Of a stretch of DNA of 64,000 nt, positions 15,375 to 23,898 are shown one piece after another. Every line of letters starts with the position of its first letter. The first letter of the stretch is position 1. This DNA is from JBMNFB01 sp050949085. Lineage in GTDB: Bacteria; Bacillota; UBA994; UBA5500. The position numbers and the translations under genes were made by a program. The notes under the pieces were generated by a model, which did not search any database, was not told where the DNA came from, and worked only from the letters and a program-made list of their open reading frames with translations. The DNA is taken from positions 1 through 64,000 of the forward strand of contig JBMNFB010000011.1 in assembly GCA_050949085.1 (NCBI GenBank), given 5' to 3'.

Positions 15375-17222
15375 CTATTTACTGTACTTCTCTAGGGCAG
15401 CCCGCGGATATACATCCAGAGCCTTATACCATTCAACCAGCTTGCGAATGCGGTTCTCCGGGTCGGCAGGCAGGAACATCGGGTCGCGTCCGCGACCGTC
15501 GAGGATAATGCCGCCGACGCCGCCCTCTACCTTGGTCGTTAGCTCGCGGCCGTTGCCGTTGCCAACGTCAAAGTGGCGAGCAGGCTTGATGACCGCTTCC
15601 GCATACCCGGATTCAAACGGGATTGCGTCGATGCTGCCGTAGGCCACGGATTTCTCAACCACCTGCCCATCCGGTAGCGTCACAGTCATGGTGAAGCATT
15701 CATCGCCTTCCTTGGCGGTTCCCTTCGGCGCAATGGCCGTGCCGAGGTGGATCAGGCAGTCCTTCTGGAACACGTCGTTAGCCGCCTTGGGCTGCAACGC
15801 AGACAGCACACCCAGCTGCGGCATCATGAAGATGCTGTCAACGGTGAGCCGGGTGACGCCTTCGGGCTGGAATGCATCCAGCATCATCATCACCGACTGA
15901 ATGCGGCGAGGAGCGTGAGAGAGCACGCCGCCGGAGCCGATCAGCATACCCAGTTCCATCAGGTCGACGAGGGTTTCGCCTGTACCGGTCTGCTCAAATG
16001 CCTGGCTGATGTCACGCTTCTGCTGGATACCACGCAGACCAACCGCCAGGCTCTTGTGATGCTCAAAGGCCAGCCGCAGAGCCTCGCGCGCAATCGCTTG
16101 CTCGATCATCAAGTCTTCCAGGGTCTGCGGGATGGTGGTCGGACGGATCATCTTGTTGCGGATCCGGTTCCGCAGTTCGCCGGTATTGATATCAAACGGC
16201 ACCCAGCGCAAAATATTGTCAACACCTGCTTCGGTGAGAACGTTACAGACACTGTAGCTCATGCCCAGGTTGGCGGAAACCGTACGGTTGAATTTTTCCT
16301 GGAACACAGAGAAAACGTCGGTCGTGGCACCGCCGATATCGACGCCAACCACGCTGATGTTCTCCTGCTTGGCAGTGGTCTCGATGATCATACCTACTGC
16401 ACCTGGTGTAGGCATGATCGGGGCATCGGTCCATTCCATCAATTTGTTGTAACCAGGAGCCTGCGCCATGACGTGCTCCATGAAGAGGTTGTGGATCTCG
16501 TGTCGGGCCGGGCCGAGGACCTCCTGCTCCAGGACAGGGCGGAGGTTATCGACAATGCGCAGGTCGGTCTTCTTGCCGAGGATGTCCTGCATGTGGGGGC
16601 GGGCATCCTTGTTGCCGGCGTAGATAATCGGCAGGTTGTAGCCGATGCCCAGACGCGGACGCGGCTCAGCTGCTGAAATCAGCTCACCCAGCTCAGCTAC
16701 GTGAGTGATGGTTCCCCCATCAATACCGCCGGAAACAAGGATCATGTCCGGACGAAGCTCACGGATTCGCTGGATTTTCTGGTAGGGTTGGCGACCATCG
16801 TTAATGGCGATAGCGTCCATAACGATGGCGCCTGCGCCGAGAGCTGCCCGCTCTGCGCTCTCTGCAGTCATGTTCTTGACGACACCGGCGACCATCATCT
16901 GCAGTCCGCCACCAGCGGAACTGGTAGATAGATAGAGGTCAGTGCCAGTCTTCTCATCTTGGCGAGGACGAATTACGCCGCGATCCTTTTGGCCCTCGTC
17001 GTACAGGTACTTCTTGCCGACGAGTTCTTCAATCTCGCGGATAGCGTTGCGCACGCCGATTGTTACATCCTCAAAAGGCGCCTCAACTGTGGTTGGGGCT
17101 TCGCCACGGGCGATAAGCCGGTAGTCACCATCAACCTCTTCAATCAAAATGGCTTTGGTTGTGGTACTACCGCAGTCGGTGGCGATGATGGACTTTATCT
17201 TGTCGGTTTTGTGCTGCGCCAT
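15375..17222 (-). CDS. MutL/GlmL-like ASKHA ATPase, long form (copy 1)
   Basis: 615 residues, related along its whole length to the 638-residue protein at 11806 but clearly diverged, so the duplication is old. Motifs: IIATDCGSTTTKAILIEE near the N-terminus, VSGGIDGGTITHVAELGELI, MPTPGAVGMI, GVDIGGATTDVFSVF and IGSGGVLSHAPRR. The C-terminal extension (LPDGQVVEKSVAYGSIDAIPF..., GGIILDGRGRDPMFLP) is shared with copy 2. Family knowledge says MutL/GlmL proteins act on B12 mutases; here the neighbours are membrane proteins instead. The start is ATG 17222 with AAGGAGG upstream. Confidence 0.88.
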   Translation of the reverse strand: MAQHKTDKIKSIIATDCGSTTTKAILIEEVDGDYRLIARGEAPTTVEAPFEDVTIGVRNAIREIEELVGKKYLYDEGQKDRGVIRPRQDEKTGTDLYLSTSSAGGGLQMMVAGVVKNMTAESAERAALGAGAIVMDAIAINDGRQPYQKIQRIRELRPDMILVSGGIDGGTITHVAELGELISAAEPRPRLGIGYNLPIIYAGNKDARPHMQDILGKKTDLRIVDNLRPVLEQEVLGPARHEIHNLFMEHVMAQAPGYNKLMEWTDAPIMPTPGAVGMIIETTAKQENISVVGVDIGGATTDVFSVFQEKFNRTVSANLGMSYSVCNVLTEAGVDNILRWVPFDINTGELRNRIRNKMIRPTTIPQTLEDLMIEQAIAREALRLAFEHHKSLAVGLRGIQQKRDISQAFEQTGTGETLVDLMELGMLIGSGGVLSHAPRRIQSVMMMLDAFQPEGVTRLTVDSIFMMPQLGVLSALQPKAANDVFQKDCLIHLGTAIAPKGTAKEGDECFTMTVTLPDGQVVEKSVAYGSIDAIPFESGYAEAVIKPARHFDVGNGNGRELTTKVEGGVGGIILDGRGRDPMFLPADPENRIRKLVEWYKALDVYPRAALEKYSK

Positions 17223-17523
17223 CTTTGGTTTTCCTCCTTATCAACAGAGTAGGTGCGGGTGAGACCACCTAACTAATAAGTATAGCAGACTTTTTGGTCA
17301 GCTGTAACACTATCAAGTCGTAAAAATGCGGCAGCAGTCAGTCTGCTATCAAACTACATACAAGTAACTATACGTTGCTGGCGGGAAGATTCCTGCTGCC
17401 TGCACTTTTTTCCTGCGCGTGTCTCCTGCTTCGATAGAAGCTGTTCAAGGCGAAGCCCGCAGGCTATTAGGTATTCTTTGCAGCGGAAGCCAAACAATTC
17501 AGCCGGACAGGCCACATAAGAAA
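17223..17523. other. Regulatory intergenic region before copy-1 ATPase
   Basis: About 300 bases without a gene. An extended -10 (TGCTATACT; core at 17279-17284) lies 57 bases before the ATPase start without a good -35. ATAGCAGACT (17282-17291), overlapping this -10, recurs inverted as AGTCTGCTAT at 17340-17349, 48 bases away. This suits a looping operator or an RNA switch; nothing else is recognised. Confidence 0.5.
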
Positions 17524-17549
17524 GCTCTCCTGGCAGCTGCCGGGAGAGC
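17524..17549 (-). terminator. Terminator of membrane cassette copy A
   Basis: GCTCTCC/GGAGAGC stem around the self-complementary GGCAGCTGCC, followed by TTTCTT on the minus strand, 31 bases past the stop at 17581. Confidence 0.8.
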
Positions 17550-17580
17550 GGATCATATTTCAGAAGACCGGGGTTCTATC

Positions 17581-18213
17581 CTATTCTGGAAGCCAACCTA
17601 ACCAGTTGCCCAACAGGAATTGGAGACGGCCGATCAGGAGGGCGATACGCGCCTGGATCGTGTTACCGAAGGCTGCCCCGAAGGCGACCATCATCACCCA
17701 GCGGCCGGCTGCGCTGGAGACCTTGAGCACACCCCGGTCCGTGTGCCGGGTGAAGATGAAGTAGCTCAGAACCACCACAACACAGAGGAAGAAGAGCAGG
17801 TTGTTCAGGATATTGGCGAAGCTGGCCCCTTCCGGCGCGAGCTCGATGAATGACGCGCCCAGGCTGACCAGATAGCTGCGCGGGCCGAGGGCCAGGCTGT
17901 AACCGACACCGTAGCCTACCTCGAGGGCAATCGGGATCCGGCTCATCCAGCTCAGCCGCGGGATCAGACGGGTATACATCGTCAGGCCGACCAGCATGCA
18001 GAGAATCAGACCATAGCGGCCATCGCCGATGACATCATTCTGCACGATGGGCTTCAGATAGTTGTGCCAGTAGTTGACGACCGTATAGGCGGCCGCCAGG
18101 CCGACAAACGTATGCTCCGCAATCCGGAAAAACCAGTTCTCTTTATAGAGGAAACTGAGTGTACAGAAAGTCAGGATGACACCCAGATAGAGACCAATCG
18201 TATCCCAGTCCAT
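17581..18213 (-). CDS. Multi-pass membrane protein, cassette copy A gene 4
   Basis: Unrecognised, 210 residues. It begins MDWDTIGLYLGVILTFCTLSF with no cleavable signal and has about five or six hydrophobic spans (near 5-22, 28-50, 66-83, 92-110, 130-153, 163-185). A conserved-looking ALGPRSYLVSLGASFIELAPEGASF segment lies between spans 4 and 5. It differs from copy B (20770-21402) at about ten residues, mostly conservative changes, so both copies appear under selection. It is the last gene of its cassette, just before a terminator. Function unknown. Confidence 0.85.
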   Translation of the reverse strand: MDWDTIGLYLGVILTFCTLSFLYKENWFFRIAEHTFVGLAAAYTVVNYWHNYLKPIVQNDVIGDGRYGLILCMLVGLTMYTRLIPRLSWMSRIPIALEVGYGVGYSLALGPRSYLVSLGASFIELAPEGASFANILNNLLFFLCVVVVLSYFIFTRHTDRGVLKVSSAAGRWVMMVAFGAAFGNTIQARIALLIGRLQFLLGNWLGWLPE

Positions 18214-18280
18214 GGATTCACCTCCTCATCAAGAGTAAGTCGGGAGAAAACGGTTTGTTCTAACGATCATCGGCCGCCTG

Positions 18281-19141
18281 TTAGCGGTTGCGGGTAACTA
18301 GGAAGCCAATGTTACCCAGAATGATGAAGACGATGATCGCTACGTGACCCAGCGACTGGGCGTCCATGCTGGTGATACCAGAGTCAGGATGGCCCACCAT
18401 CAGTTCATATTCAGCAGCACCGCGCCCGCCGGCGATCAGACCACTGATCTGGCCTGACTGCAGGCTGGCCTTGGCGCTGGGCACCTCGACCGAGGTATGG
18501 GCCGAGACGATCGGCACACGACGCACGAAGCCTTCGGCGTTGTTCGGCCCAGGGTTACGTGACGGGGTGCCTATATAGGTTATCCAGTTGGCGAGACCTG
18601 GAGACCCTGAGCAGAAGGGTACAACCATGGACAGGTCTTTGTTAATGGCACGGAAGTCGGCCATCATCGGCAACTGGTCAAAGGCAGTACCGTTAATATC
18701 TGCCTTCCAGGCTGTCCAGGCGTCAGAGATCGCCAGACGGAGAACGACAGTCAACGGAATCTTGTAGCCGAGAACGACATAGTCGACACCATACTGCTTG
18801 CCATAGTCTTCGGCTGCTTTATCCAGTGCGCGCTTCATCAGCTGTCCGCCCAGATCCCACTGGTTGTAGCCGATAACCTTCAGGCCTTTCTTGAAAGCAT
18901 GGCGAGCCACAGCCAGGTTGGCCGGATACAGCTCAGCAGATCCGCCCGGATCGTAGTCGGCGCTCATGATAATGTAGTCGCCGGGCTGCAGAGCATCGAT
19001 AGCCTCATAGGCCATGATCGTCTCTTTGCTATAGCTGATGGGCAACCCGATGGGGTTGATCAGCGGCAGGGCAACGACTATCAGGAGCACGAGATAGATG
19101 ATGCGCACGTCGATGTTCTGCATCTTATTCCAAACGTTCAT
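18281..19141 (-). CDS. Membrane-anchored extracytoplasmic-domain protein, cassette copy A gene 3
   Basis: Unrecognised, 286 residues. One span near residues 13-35 and one near 263-283 enclose a ~220-residue soluble domain, probably outside the membrane. The domain begins YSKETIMAYEAIDALQPGDYIIMS and has alternating strands and helices (AVARHAFKKGLKVIGYNQW, YGVDYVVLGYK), suggesting a Rossmann-like fold. A possible binding loop is GGRGAAEYELMVGHPDSG. It differs from copy B essentially in the N-terminus (NVWNK versus NFWDK) and one internal Ser/Asn. ATG 19141 follows AAGGAGGTG. Confidence 0.85.
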   Translation of the reverse strand: MNVWNKMQNIDVRIIYLVLLIVVALPLINPIGLPISYSKETIMAYEAIDALQPGDYIIMSADYDPGGSAELYPANLAVARHAFKKGLKVIGYNQWDLGGQLMKRALDKAAEDYGKQYGVDYVVLGYKIPLTVVLRLAISDAWTAWKADINGTAFDQLPMMADFRAINKDLSMVVPFCSGSPGLANWITYIGTPSRNPGPNNAEGFVRRVPIVSAHTSVEVPSAKASLQSGQISGLIAGGRGAAEYELMVGHPDSGITSMDAQSLGHVAIIVFIILGNIGFLVTRNR

Positions 19142-19171
19142 CCCTTACGACACCTCCTTTCCAGATTAAAC

Positions 19172-19792
19172 TTATGCCCCTGTACCGCCCAGATGTGACC
19201 GCTCCAGACCGAGCAGCACACGGATCAGGGTGGCATAGCCGCCAAGCGTCGCGCCTAGCCCGATCGCGCGCATCGCCGCTGTGTTCGGAATATCCATAAT
19301 CCAGCCGCCAATGACGGGGAATTGACTCCAGATAGCCTCGCCGATCGGTGCCCTGGCCAGCATGATGATGATGCCGGCGACGAGCAGCACTGCCGCTTCC
19401 GCACTACGCACCCGGAAGGCGCGATAGGCGGCCGATGCAATATAGAAAGCGATTAGAGCAAACATCGTCGTATTGATCGGCTCGAGGATGTTCATGTAGA
19501 TCCAGTCAAAGTGCTCGCCCTGCGTTGTCTCGTAGATCCCCAGGAAAATGTAGCCATAGAGAGCAACCAGCAGGACTACACTGGCCATCCAGTAATTGCG
19601 GCGGCGCCGAATATTGCTAGCGTGGATACGGGTCAGGTTGATCGTACCCATGAGCAACATCACACACTCCATGGCGATGAATTTGTCGTCCACCCAGGCC
19701 CGCACATCAAACTCAGTGATCTGAAAGACCGAGGGGATAAACGCCAACATTGCCATCAGGAAGGTGATAATCAAGGGAATCTCTTTACGCAC
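19172..19792 (-). CDS. Multi-pass membrane protein, cassette copy A gene 2 (intact)
   Basis: Unrecognised, 206 residues with about six spans, starting MRKEIPLIITFLMAMLAFIP; a basic loop SNIRRRRNYW lies near residue 60. GTG start at 19792 with GGAGGTG seven bases upstream. This copy is intact, whereas the equivalent gene in copy B carries a one-base insertion, so this may be the only source of the full product. It ends LERSHLGGTGA. Confidence 0.85.
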   Translation of the reverse strand: MRKEIPLIITFLMAMLAFIPSVFQITEFDVRAWVDDKFIAMECVMLLMGTINLTRIHASNIRRRRNYWMASVVLLVALYGYIFLGIYETTQGEHFDWIYMNILEPINTTMFALIAFYIASAAYRAFRVRSAEAAVLLVAGIIIMLARAPIGEAIWSQFPVIGGWIMDIPNTAAMRAIGLGATLGGYATLIRVLLGLERSHLGGTGA

Positions 19793-19836
19793 TTAGTCTC
19801 ACCTCCTTCTTTTTTTCACCTAGCCCTCTGGACAGA

Positions 19837-20616
19837 TTACTTGGCCAGCCAGCCCTTCAGCAGTTCTGCGCTGCCAGTGGAAGCCATCACCGTGCCGATG
19901 ATGATCACCGCCAGCAACGCCTGCTTCATGATGTCCTGAGCAACTACAGTCCCGTTCAGAATCGGATCCTTGGAGAGATATGCGCCGGCAGCGAACATCT
20001 CTTCACCGATCAGGGTGTAGTCACAAGCTGCGATGAAGAAGGCAATCTGCGTGTTGTTGGTCGTACCAGCGATCTGGATGGCACCGATCTGGGAGCCAGC
20101 CTCGGCGTACAGCAACGACTCAGCGTAGAAGTAGCCGATCATGATGTTGGCAGCAACCGCCTCACGCACGAAGATACCGAGAGTCATAGCCGCGGCAGCA
20201 AACTGATAACCCGACAGGTAGCGGATATCGTCCGGGTTGTAGGAGTCCGGGCGACCTGCTTCCAGGAAGGACGAACGCACGATCTCGTCAAGCACCGCCT
20301 GAATGATGTAGCTGCGGGTGGTGACGACGATGCGGGTGTCGTACCGGGCGCAGATCTTGGCCACGTGACCCAGCACCGCGAAGGATGCAAAACCGGCCGA
20401 GTCGAACCCGACTGAACCAGGGGTGAAGTGAACCGGGCGGCCCATCTCGGTGGCGCGTCCAATTGCCTCATCGACTGCCTCCAGACCCGGGATCTTGCGA
20501 ATCTCGGGGATCGGCAAACCAGCGCGTGCACGGCGCAGGTAGTAGTACACGATCGCGATGAAGGCGAAGATGAAGATACAGGACGTAAAGTAACCTTCCT
20601 TCCAAATACCAAACAT
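19837..20616 (-). CDS. DUF6754-like membrane protein, cassette copy A gene 1
   Basis: 259 residues. One N-terminal span (8-26) is followed by IPGLEAVDEAIGRATEMGRPVHFTPG, which I associate from memory with the DUF6754 family. Then comes a soluble region (FAVLGHVAKICARYDTRIVVTTRS...) and C-terminal apolar spans (about 150-175 and 232-250). ATG 20616 with AAAGGAGGTG upstream. It heads the cassette and is nearly identical to copy B at 23025. The family assignment could not be searched; function unknown. Confidence 0.82.
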   Translation of the reverse strand: MFGIWKEGYFTSCIFIFAFIAIVYYYLRRARAGLPIPEIRKIPGLEAVDEAIGRATEMGRPVHFTPGSVGFDSAGFASFAVLGHVAKICARYDTRIVVTTRSYIIQAVLDEIVRSSFLEAGRPDSYNPDDIRYLSGYQFAAAAMTLGIFVREAVAANIMIGYFYAESLLYAEAGSQIGAIQIAGTTNNTQIAFFIAACDYTLIGEEMFAAGAYLSKDPILNGTVVAQDIMKQALLAVIIIGTVMASTGSAELLKGWLAK

Positions 20617-20708
20617 TCCATTGCACCTCCTTTCTTGTAGTAGAGATATATGCTGACCAGTGGCGGTCTATGTTCCCCGGGCATGCTCGGGGTAAAGTAA
20701 TCGCGGCA

Positions 20709-20743
20709 CAAAAAACAGGGCCCTGCCATTGGCAGAACCCTGT
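20709..20743 (-). terminator. Terminator of membrane cassette copy B
   Basis: ACAGGG-TT-CTGCC/GGCAG-GG-CCCTGT forms a 13-bp stem with two G-U pairs, then six T on the minus strand. It separates the two tandem copies, so copy A probably needs its own initiation or read-through. Confidence 0.92.
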
Positions 20744-20769
20744 CAGTAAGTACTGTAGTTCTATCTAGA

Positions 20770-21402
20770 TTATTCCGGAAGCAAGCCCAGCCAGTTGCCC
20801 AACAGGAATTGGAGACGGCCGATCAGGAGGGCGATACGCGCCTGGATCGTGTTACCGAAGGCTGCCCCGAAGGCGACCATCATCACCCAGCGGCCGGCTG
20901 CGCTGGAGATCTTGAGCACACCCCGGTCAGTTTGCCGGGTGAAGATGAAGTAGCTCAGCACCACAACGATGCACAGGAAGAAGATCAGGTTGTTCAGGAT
21001 ATTGGCGAAGCTGGCCCCTTCCGGTGCGATCTCGATGAATGACGCTCCCAGGTTGACCAGATAGCTGCGCGGGCCGAGGGCCAGGCTGTAACCGACACCG
21101 TAGCCTACCTCGAGGGCAATCGGGATCCGGCTCATCCAGCTCAGCCGCGGGATCAGACGGGTGTAGAGCATCAGACCGACCAGCATGCAGAGAATCAGAC
21201 CATAGCGGCCATCGCCGATGACATCATTCTGCACGATGGGCTTCACATAGTTGTGCCAGTAGTTGACGACCGTATAGGCGGCCGCCAGGCCGACAAAGAT
21301 ATGCTCCGCAATCCGGAAAAACCAGTTCTCTTTATAGAGGAAACTGAGTGTACAGAAAGTCAGGATGACACCCAGATAGAGACCAATCGTATCCCAGTCC
21401 AT
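20770..21402 (-). CDS. Multi-pass membrane protein, cassette copy B gene 4
   Basis: 210 residues, the counterpart of 17581-18213. Replacements are conservative (Leu/Val, Val/Ile, Thr/Ile, His/Gln in FTR[HQ]TD; the end WLGLLPE instead of WLGWLPE). It is followed 27 bases later by the cassette B terminator. Unknown function. Confidence 0.85.
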   Translation of the reverse strand: MDWDTIGLYLGVILTFCTLSFLYKENWFFRIAEHIFVGLAAAYTVVNYWHNYVKPIVQNDVIGDGRYGLILCMLVGLMLYTRLIPRLSWMSRIPIALEVGYGVGYSLALGPRSYLVNLGASFIEIAPEGASFANILNNLIFFLCIVVVLSYFIFTRQTDRGVLKISSAAGRWVMMVAFGAAFGNTIQARIALLIGRLQFLLGNWLGLLPE

Positions 21403-21469
21403 GGATTCACCTCCTCATCAAGAGTAAGTCGGGAGAAAACGGTTTGTTCTAACGATCATCGGCCGCCTG

Positions 21470-22330
21470 TTAGCGGTTGCGGGTAACTAGGAAGCCAATG
21501 TTACCCAGAATGATGAAGACGATGATCGCTACGTGACCCAGCGACTGGGCGTCCATGCTGGTGATACCAGAGTCAGGATGGCCCACCATCAGTTCATATT
21601 CAGCAGCACCGCGCCCGCCGGCGATCAGACCACTGATCTGGCCTGACTGCAGGTTGGCCTTGGCGCTGGGCACCTCGACCGAGGTATGGGCCGAGACGAT
21701 CGGCACACGACGCACGAAGCCTTCGGCGTTGTTCGGCCCAGGGTTACGTGACGGGGTGCCTATATAGGTTATCCAGTTGGCGAGACCTGGAGACCCTGAG
21801 CAGAAGGGTACAACCATGGACAGGTCTTTGTTAATGGCACGGAAGTCGGCCATCATCGGCAACTGGTCAAAGGCAGTACCGTTAATATCTGCCTTCCAGG
21901 CTGTCCAGGCGTCAGAGATCGCCAGACGGAGAACGACAGTCAACGGAATCTTGTAGCCGAGAACGACATAGTCGACACCATACTGCTTGCCATAGTCTTC
22001 GGCTGCTTTATCCAGTGCGCGCTTCATCAGCTGTCCGCCCAGATCCCACTGGTTGTAGCCGATAACCTTCAGGCCTTTCTTGAAAGCATGGCGAGCCACA
22101 GCCAGGTTGGCCGGATACAGCTCAGCAGATCCACCCGGATCGTAGTCGGCACTCATGATAATGTAGTCGCCGGGCTGCAGAGCATCGATAGCCTCATAGG
22201 CCATGATCGTCTCTTTGCTATAGCTGATGGGCAACCCGATGGGGTTGATCAGCGGCAGGGCAACGACTATCAGGAGCACGAGATAGATGATGCGCACATC
22301 GATGTTTTGCATCTTATCCCAAAAGTTCAT
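21470..22330 (-). CDS. Membrane-anchored extracytoplasmic-domain protein, cassette copy B gene 3
   Basis: 286 residues from ATG 22330 (MNFWDKMQ...), the counterpart of 18281-19141 with only a few changes. An in-frame GTG at 22342 overlaps the ribosome site, so I reject it. Two terminal spans enclose the same soluble domain. That this copy stays almost unchanged although the gene before it is frameshifted suggests either that the insertion is very recent (or a sequencing error) or that the sequences are homogenised. Confidence 0.85.
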   Translation of the reverse strand: MNFWDKMQNIDVRIIYLVLLIVVALPLINPIGLPISYSKETIMAYEAIDALQPGDYIIMSADYDPGGSAELYPANLAVARHAFKKGLKVIGYNQWDLGGQLMKRALDKAAEDYGKQYGVDYVVLGYKIPLTVVLRLAISDAWTAWKADINGTAFDQLPMMADFRAINKDLSMVVPFCSGSPGLANWITYIGTPSRNPGPNNAEGFVRRVPIVSAHTSVEVPSAKANLQSGQISGLIAGGRGAAEYELMVGHPDSGITSMDAQSLGHVAIIVFIILGNIGFLVTRNR

Positions 22331-22358
22331 TACTGGAGGCACCTCCTTTCCTAGTTAA

Positions 22359-22980
22359 TTAGGCCCCTGTACCGCCCAGATGCGACCGCTCCAGACCGAG
22401 CAGCACGCGGATCAGGGTGGCATAGCCGCCAAGCGTCGCGCCCAGCCCGATCGCACGCATCGCCGCTGTGTTCGGAATATCCATAATCCAACTGCCGATG
22501 ACAGGGAATTGACTCCAGATAGCCTCGCCGATCGGTGCCCTGGCCAGCATGACGATGATGCCGGCGACGAGCAGCACTGCTCGCTTCCGCACTACGCACC
22601 CGGAAGGCGCGATAGGCGGCCGATGCAATATAGAAAGCGATTAGAGCAAACATCGTCGTATTGATCGGCTCGAGGATGTTCATGTAGATCCAGTCAAAGT
22701 GCTCGCCCTGCGTTGTCTCGTAGATACCCAGGAAAATGTAGCCATAGAGAGCAACCAGCAGGACTACACTGGCCATCCAGTAATTGCGGCGGCGCCGAAT
22801 ATTGCTAGCGTGGATGCGGGTCAGGTTGATCGCACCCATGAGCAACATCACACACTCCATGGCGATGAATTTGTCGTCCACCCAGGCCCGCACATCAAAC
22901 TCAGTGATCTGAAAGACCGAGGGGATAAACGCCAACATTGCCATCAGGAAGGTGATGATCAAGGGAATCTCTTTACGCAC
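22359..22980 (-). pseudogene. Frameshifted membrane protein, cassette copy B gene 2
   Basis: Matches the intact 206-residue protein at 19172 from GTG 22980 to the sequence RVRSAEA. There copy A reads CACTGCCGC while this copy reads CACTGCTCGC: one extra T at about 22581. After it the original frame continues unbroken in the -1 register (AVLLVAGIIVMLARAP... to GGTGA at 22359). The shifted frame runs on to 22351 with a non-homologous, hydrophilic end, removing two spans. It may be a real mutation, an assembly error between the two copies, or a programmed frameshift; I see no slippery heptamer at the site. Confidence 0.8.
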
Positions 22981-23024
22981 TTAGTCTCACCTCCTTCTTT
23001 TTTTCACCTGGCCCTCTGGACAGA

Positions 23025-23804
23025 TTACTTGGCCAGCCAGCCCTTCAGCAGTTCTGCGCTGCCAGTGGAAGCCATCACCGTGCCGACGATGATCACCGCC
23101 AGCAACGCCTGCTTCATGATGTCCTGAGCAACTACAGTCCCGTTCAGAATCGGATCCTTGGAGAGATATGCGCCGGCGGCGAACATCTCTTCACCGATCA
23201 GGGTGTAGTCACAAGCTGCGATGAAGAAGGCAATCTGCGTGTTGTTGGTCGTACCAGCGATCTGGATGGCACCGATCTGGGAGCCAGCCTCGGCGTACAG
23301 CAACGACTCAGCGTAGAAGTAGCCGATCATGATGTTGGCAGCAACCGCCTCACGCACGAAGATACCGAGAGTCATAGCCGCGGCAGCAAACTGATAACCC
23401 GACAGGTAGCGGATATCGTCCGGGTTGTAGGAGTCCGGGCGACCTGCTTCCAGGAAGGACGAACGCACGATCTCGTCAAGCACCGCCTGAATGATGTAGC
23501 TGCGGGTGGTGACGATGACGCGGGTGTCGTACCGGGCACAGATCTTGGCCACGTGACCCAGCACCGCGAAGGATGCAAAACCGGCCGAGTCGAACCCGAC
23601 TGAACCAGGGGTGAAGTGAACCGGGCGGCCCATCTCGGTGGCGCGTCCAATTGCCTCATCGACTGCCTCCAGACCCGGGATCTTGCGAATCTCGGGGATC
23701 GGCAAACCAGCGCGTGCACGGCGCAGGTAGTAGTACACGATCGCGATGAAGGCGAAGATGAAGATACAGGACGTAAAGTAACCTTCCTTCCAAATACCAA
23801 ACAT
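23025..23804 (-). CDS. DUF6754-like membrane protein, cassette copy B gene 1
   Basis: 259 residues, differing from the copy at 19837 at only a few positions (RIVV to VIVT-type changes near residue 97, one Ile/Val near the C-terminus). Same N-terminal span, IPGLEAVDEAIGRATEMGRP block and C-terminal spans. It follows the small 114-residue gene after 94 bases that include a weak hairpin. Confidence 0.82.
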   Translation of the reverse strand: MFGIWKEGYFTSCIFIFAFIAIVYYYLRRARAGLPIPEIRKIPGLEAVDEAIGRATEMGRPVHFTPGSVGFDSAGFASFAVLGHVAKICARYDTRVIVTTRSYIIQAVLDEIVRSSFLEAGRPDSYNPDDIRYLSGYQFAAAAMTLGIFVREAVAANIMIGYFYAESLLYAEAGSQIGAIQIAGTTNNTQIAFFIAACDYTLIGEEMFAAGAYLSKDPILNGTVVAQDIMKQALLAVIIVGTVMASTGSAELLKGWLAK

Positions 23805-23843
23805 TCCATTGCACCTCCTCTCTTGCAGGTTTATCTAGAATAA

Positions 23844-23859
23844 CGGCACCGCAGTGCCG
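23844..23859 (-). terminator. Weak hairpin between the small gene and cassette B
   Basis: CGGCAC/GTGCCG stem with a 4-base loop followed by TTATT on the minus strand. The stem is short, so it may attenuate rather than stop transcription. Confidence 0.4.
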
Positions 23860-23898
23860 AAATTCCCAATGGGGATCGGGTGGATACGACTTACCGTG

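Larger units (their letters stand above)
17581..20634 (-). repeat. Tandem direct repeat, copy A (four-gene membrane cassette)
   Basis: About 3.05 kb, nearly identical to 20770-23825, covering four genes and their spacers, even the 67-base spacer 18214-18280. The flanks (terminator side and sequence upstream of 20634) differ. Differences inside are mostly single bases, consistent with a recent duplication or ongoing gene conversion. Confidence 0.95.
20770..23825 (-). repeat. Tandem direct repeat, copy B (four-gene membrane cassette)
   Basis: Second copy of the ~3.05 kb cassette, upstream in transcription. Besides scattered substitutions it has a single-base insertion at 22581 that breaks gene 2, and a changed spacer before gene 3 (around 22331-22358). 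Confidence 0.95.

Noticed and set aside
17581..23825. Mobile-element origin of the duplicated cassette
   Set aside because: No transposase, terminal inverted repeats or target-site duplications are visible at the repeat ends; a simple tandem duplication explains it.
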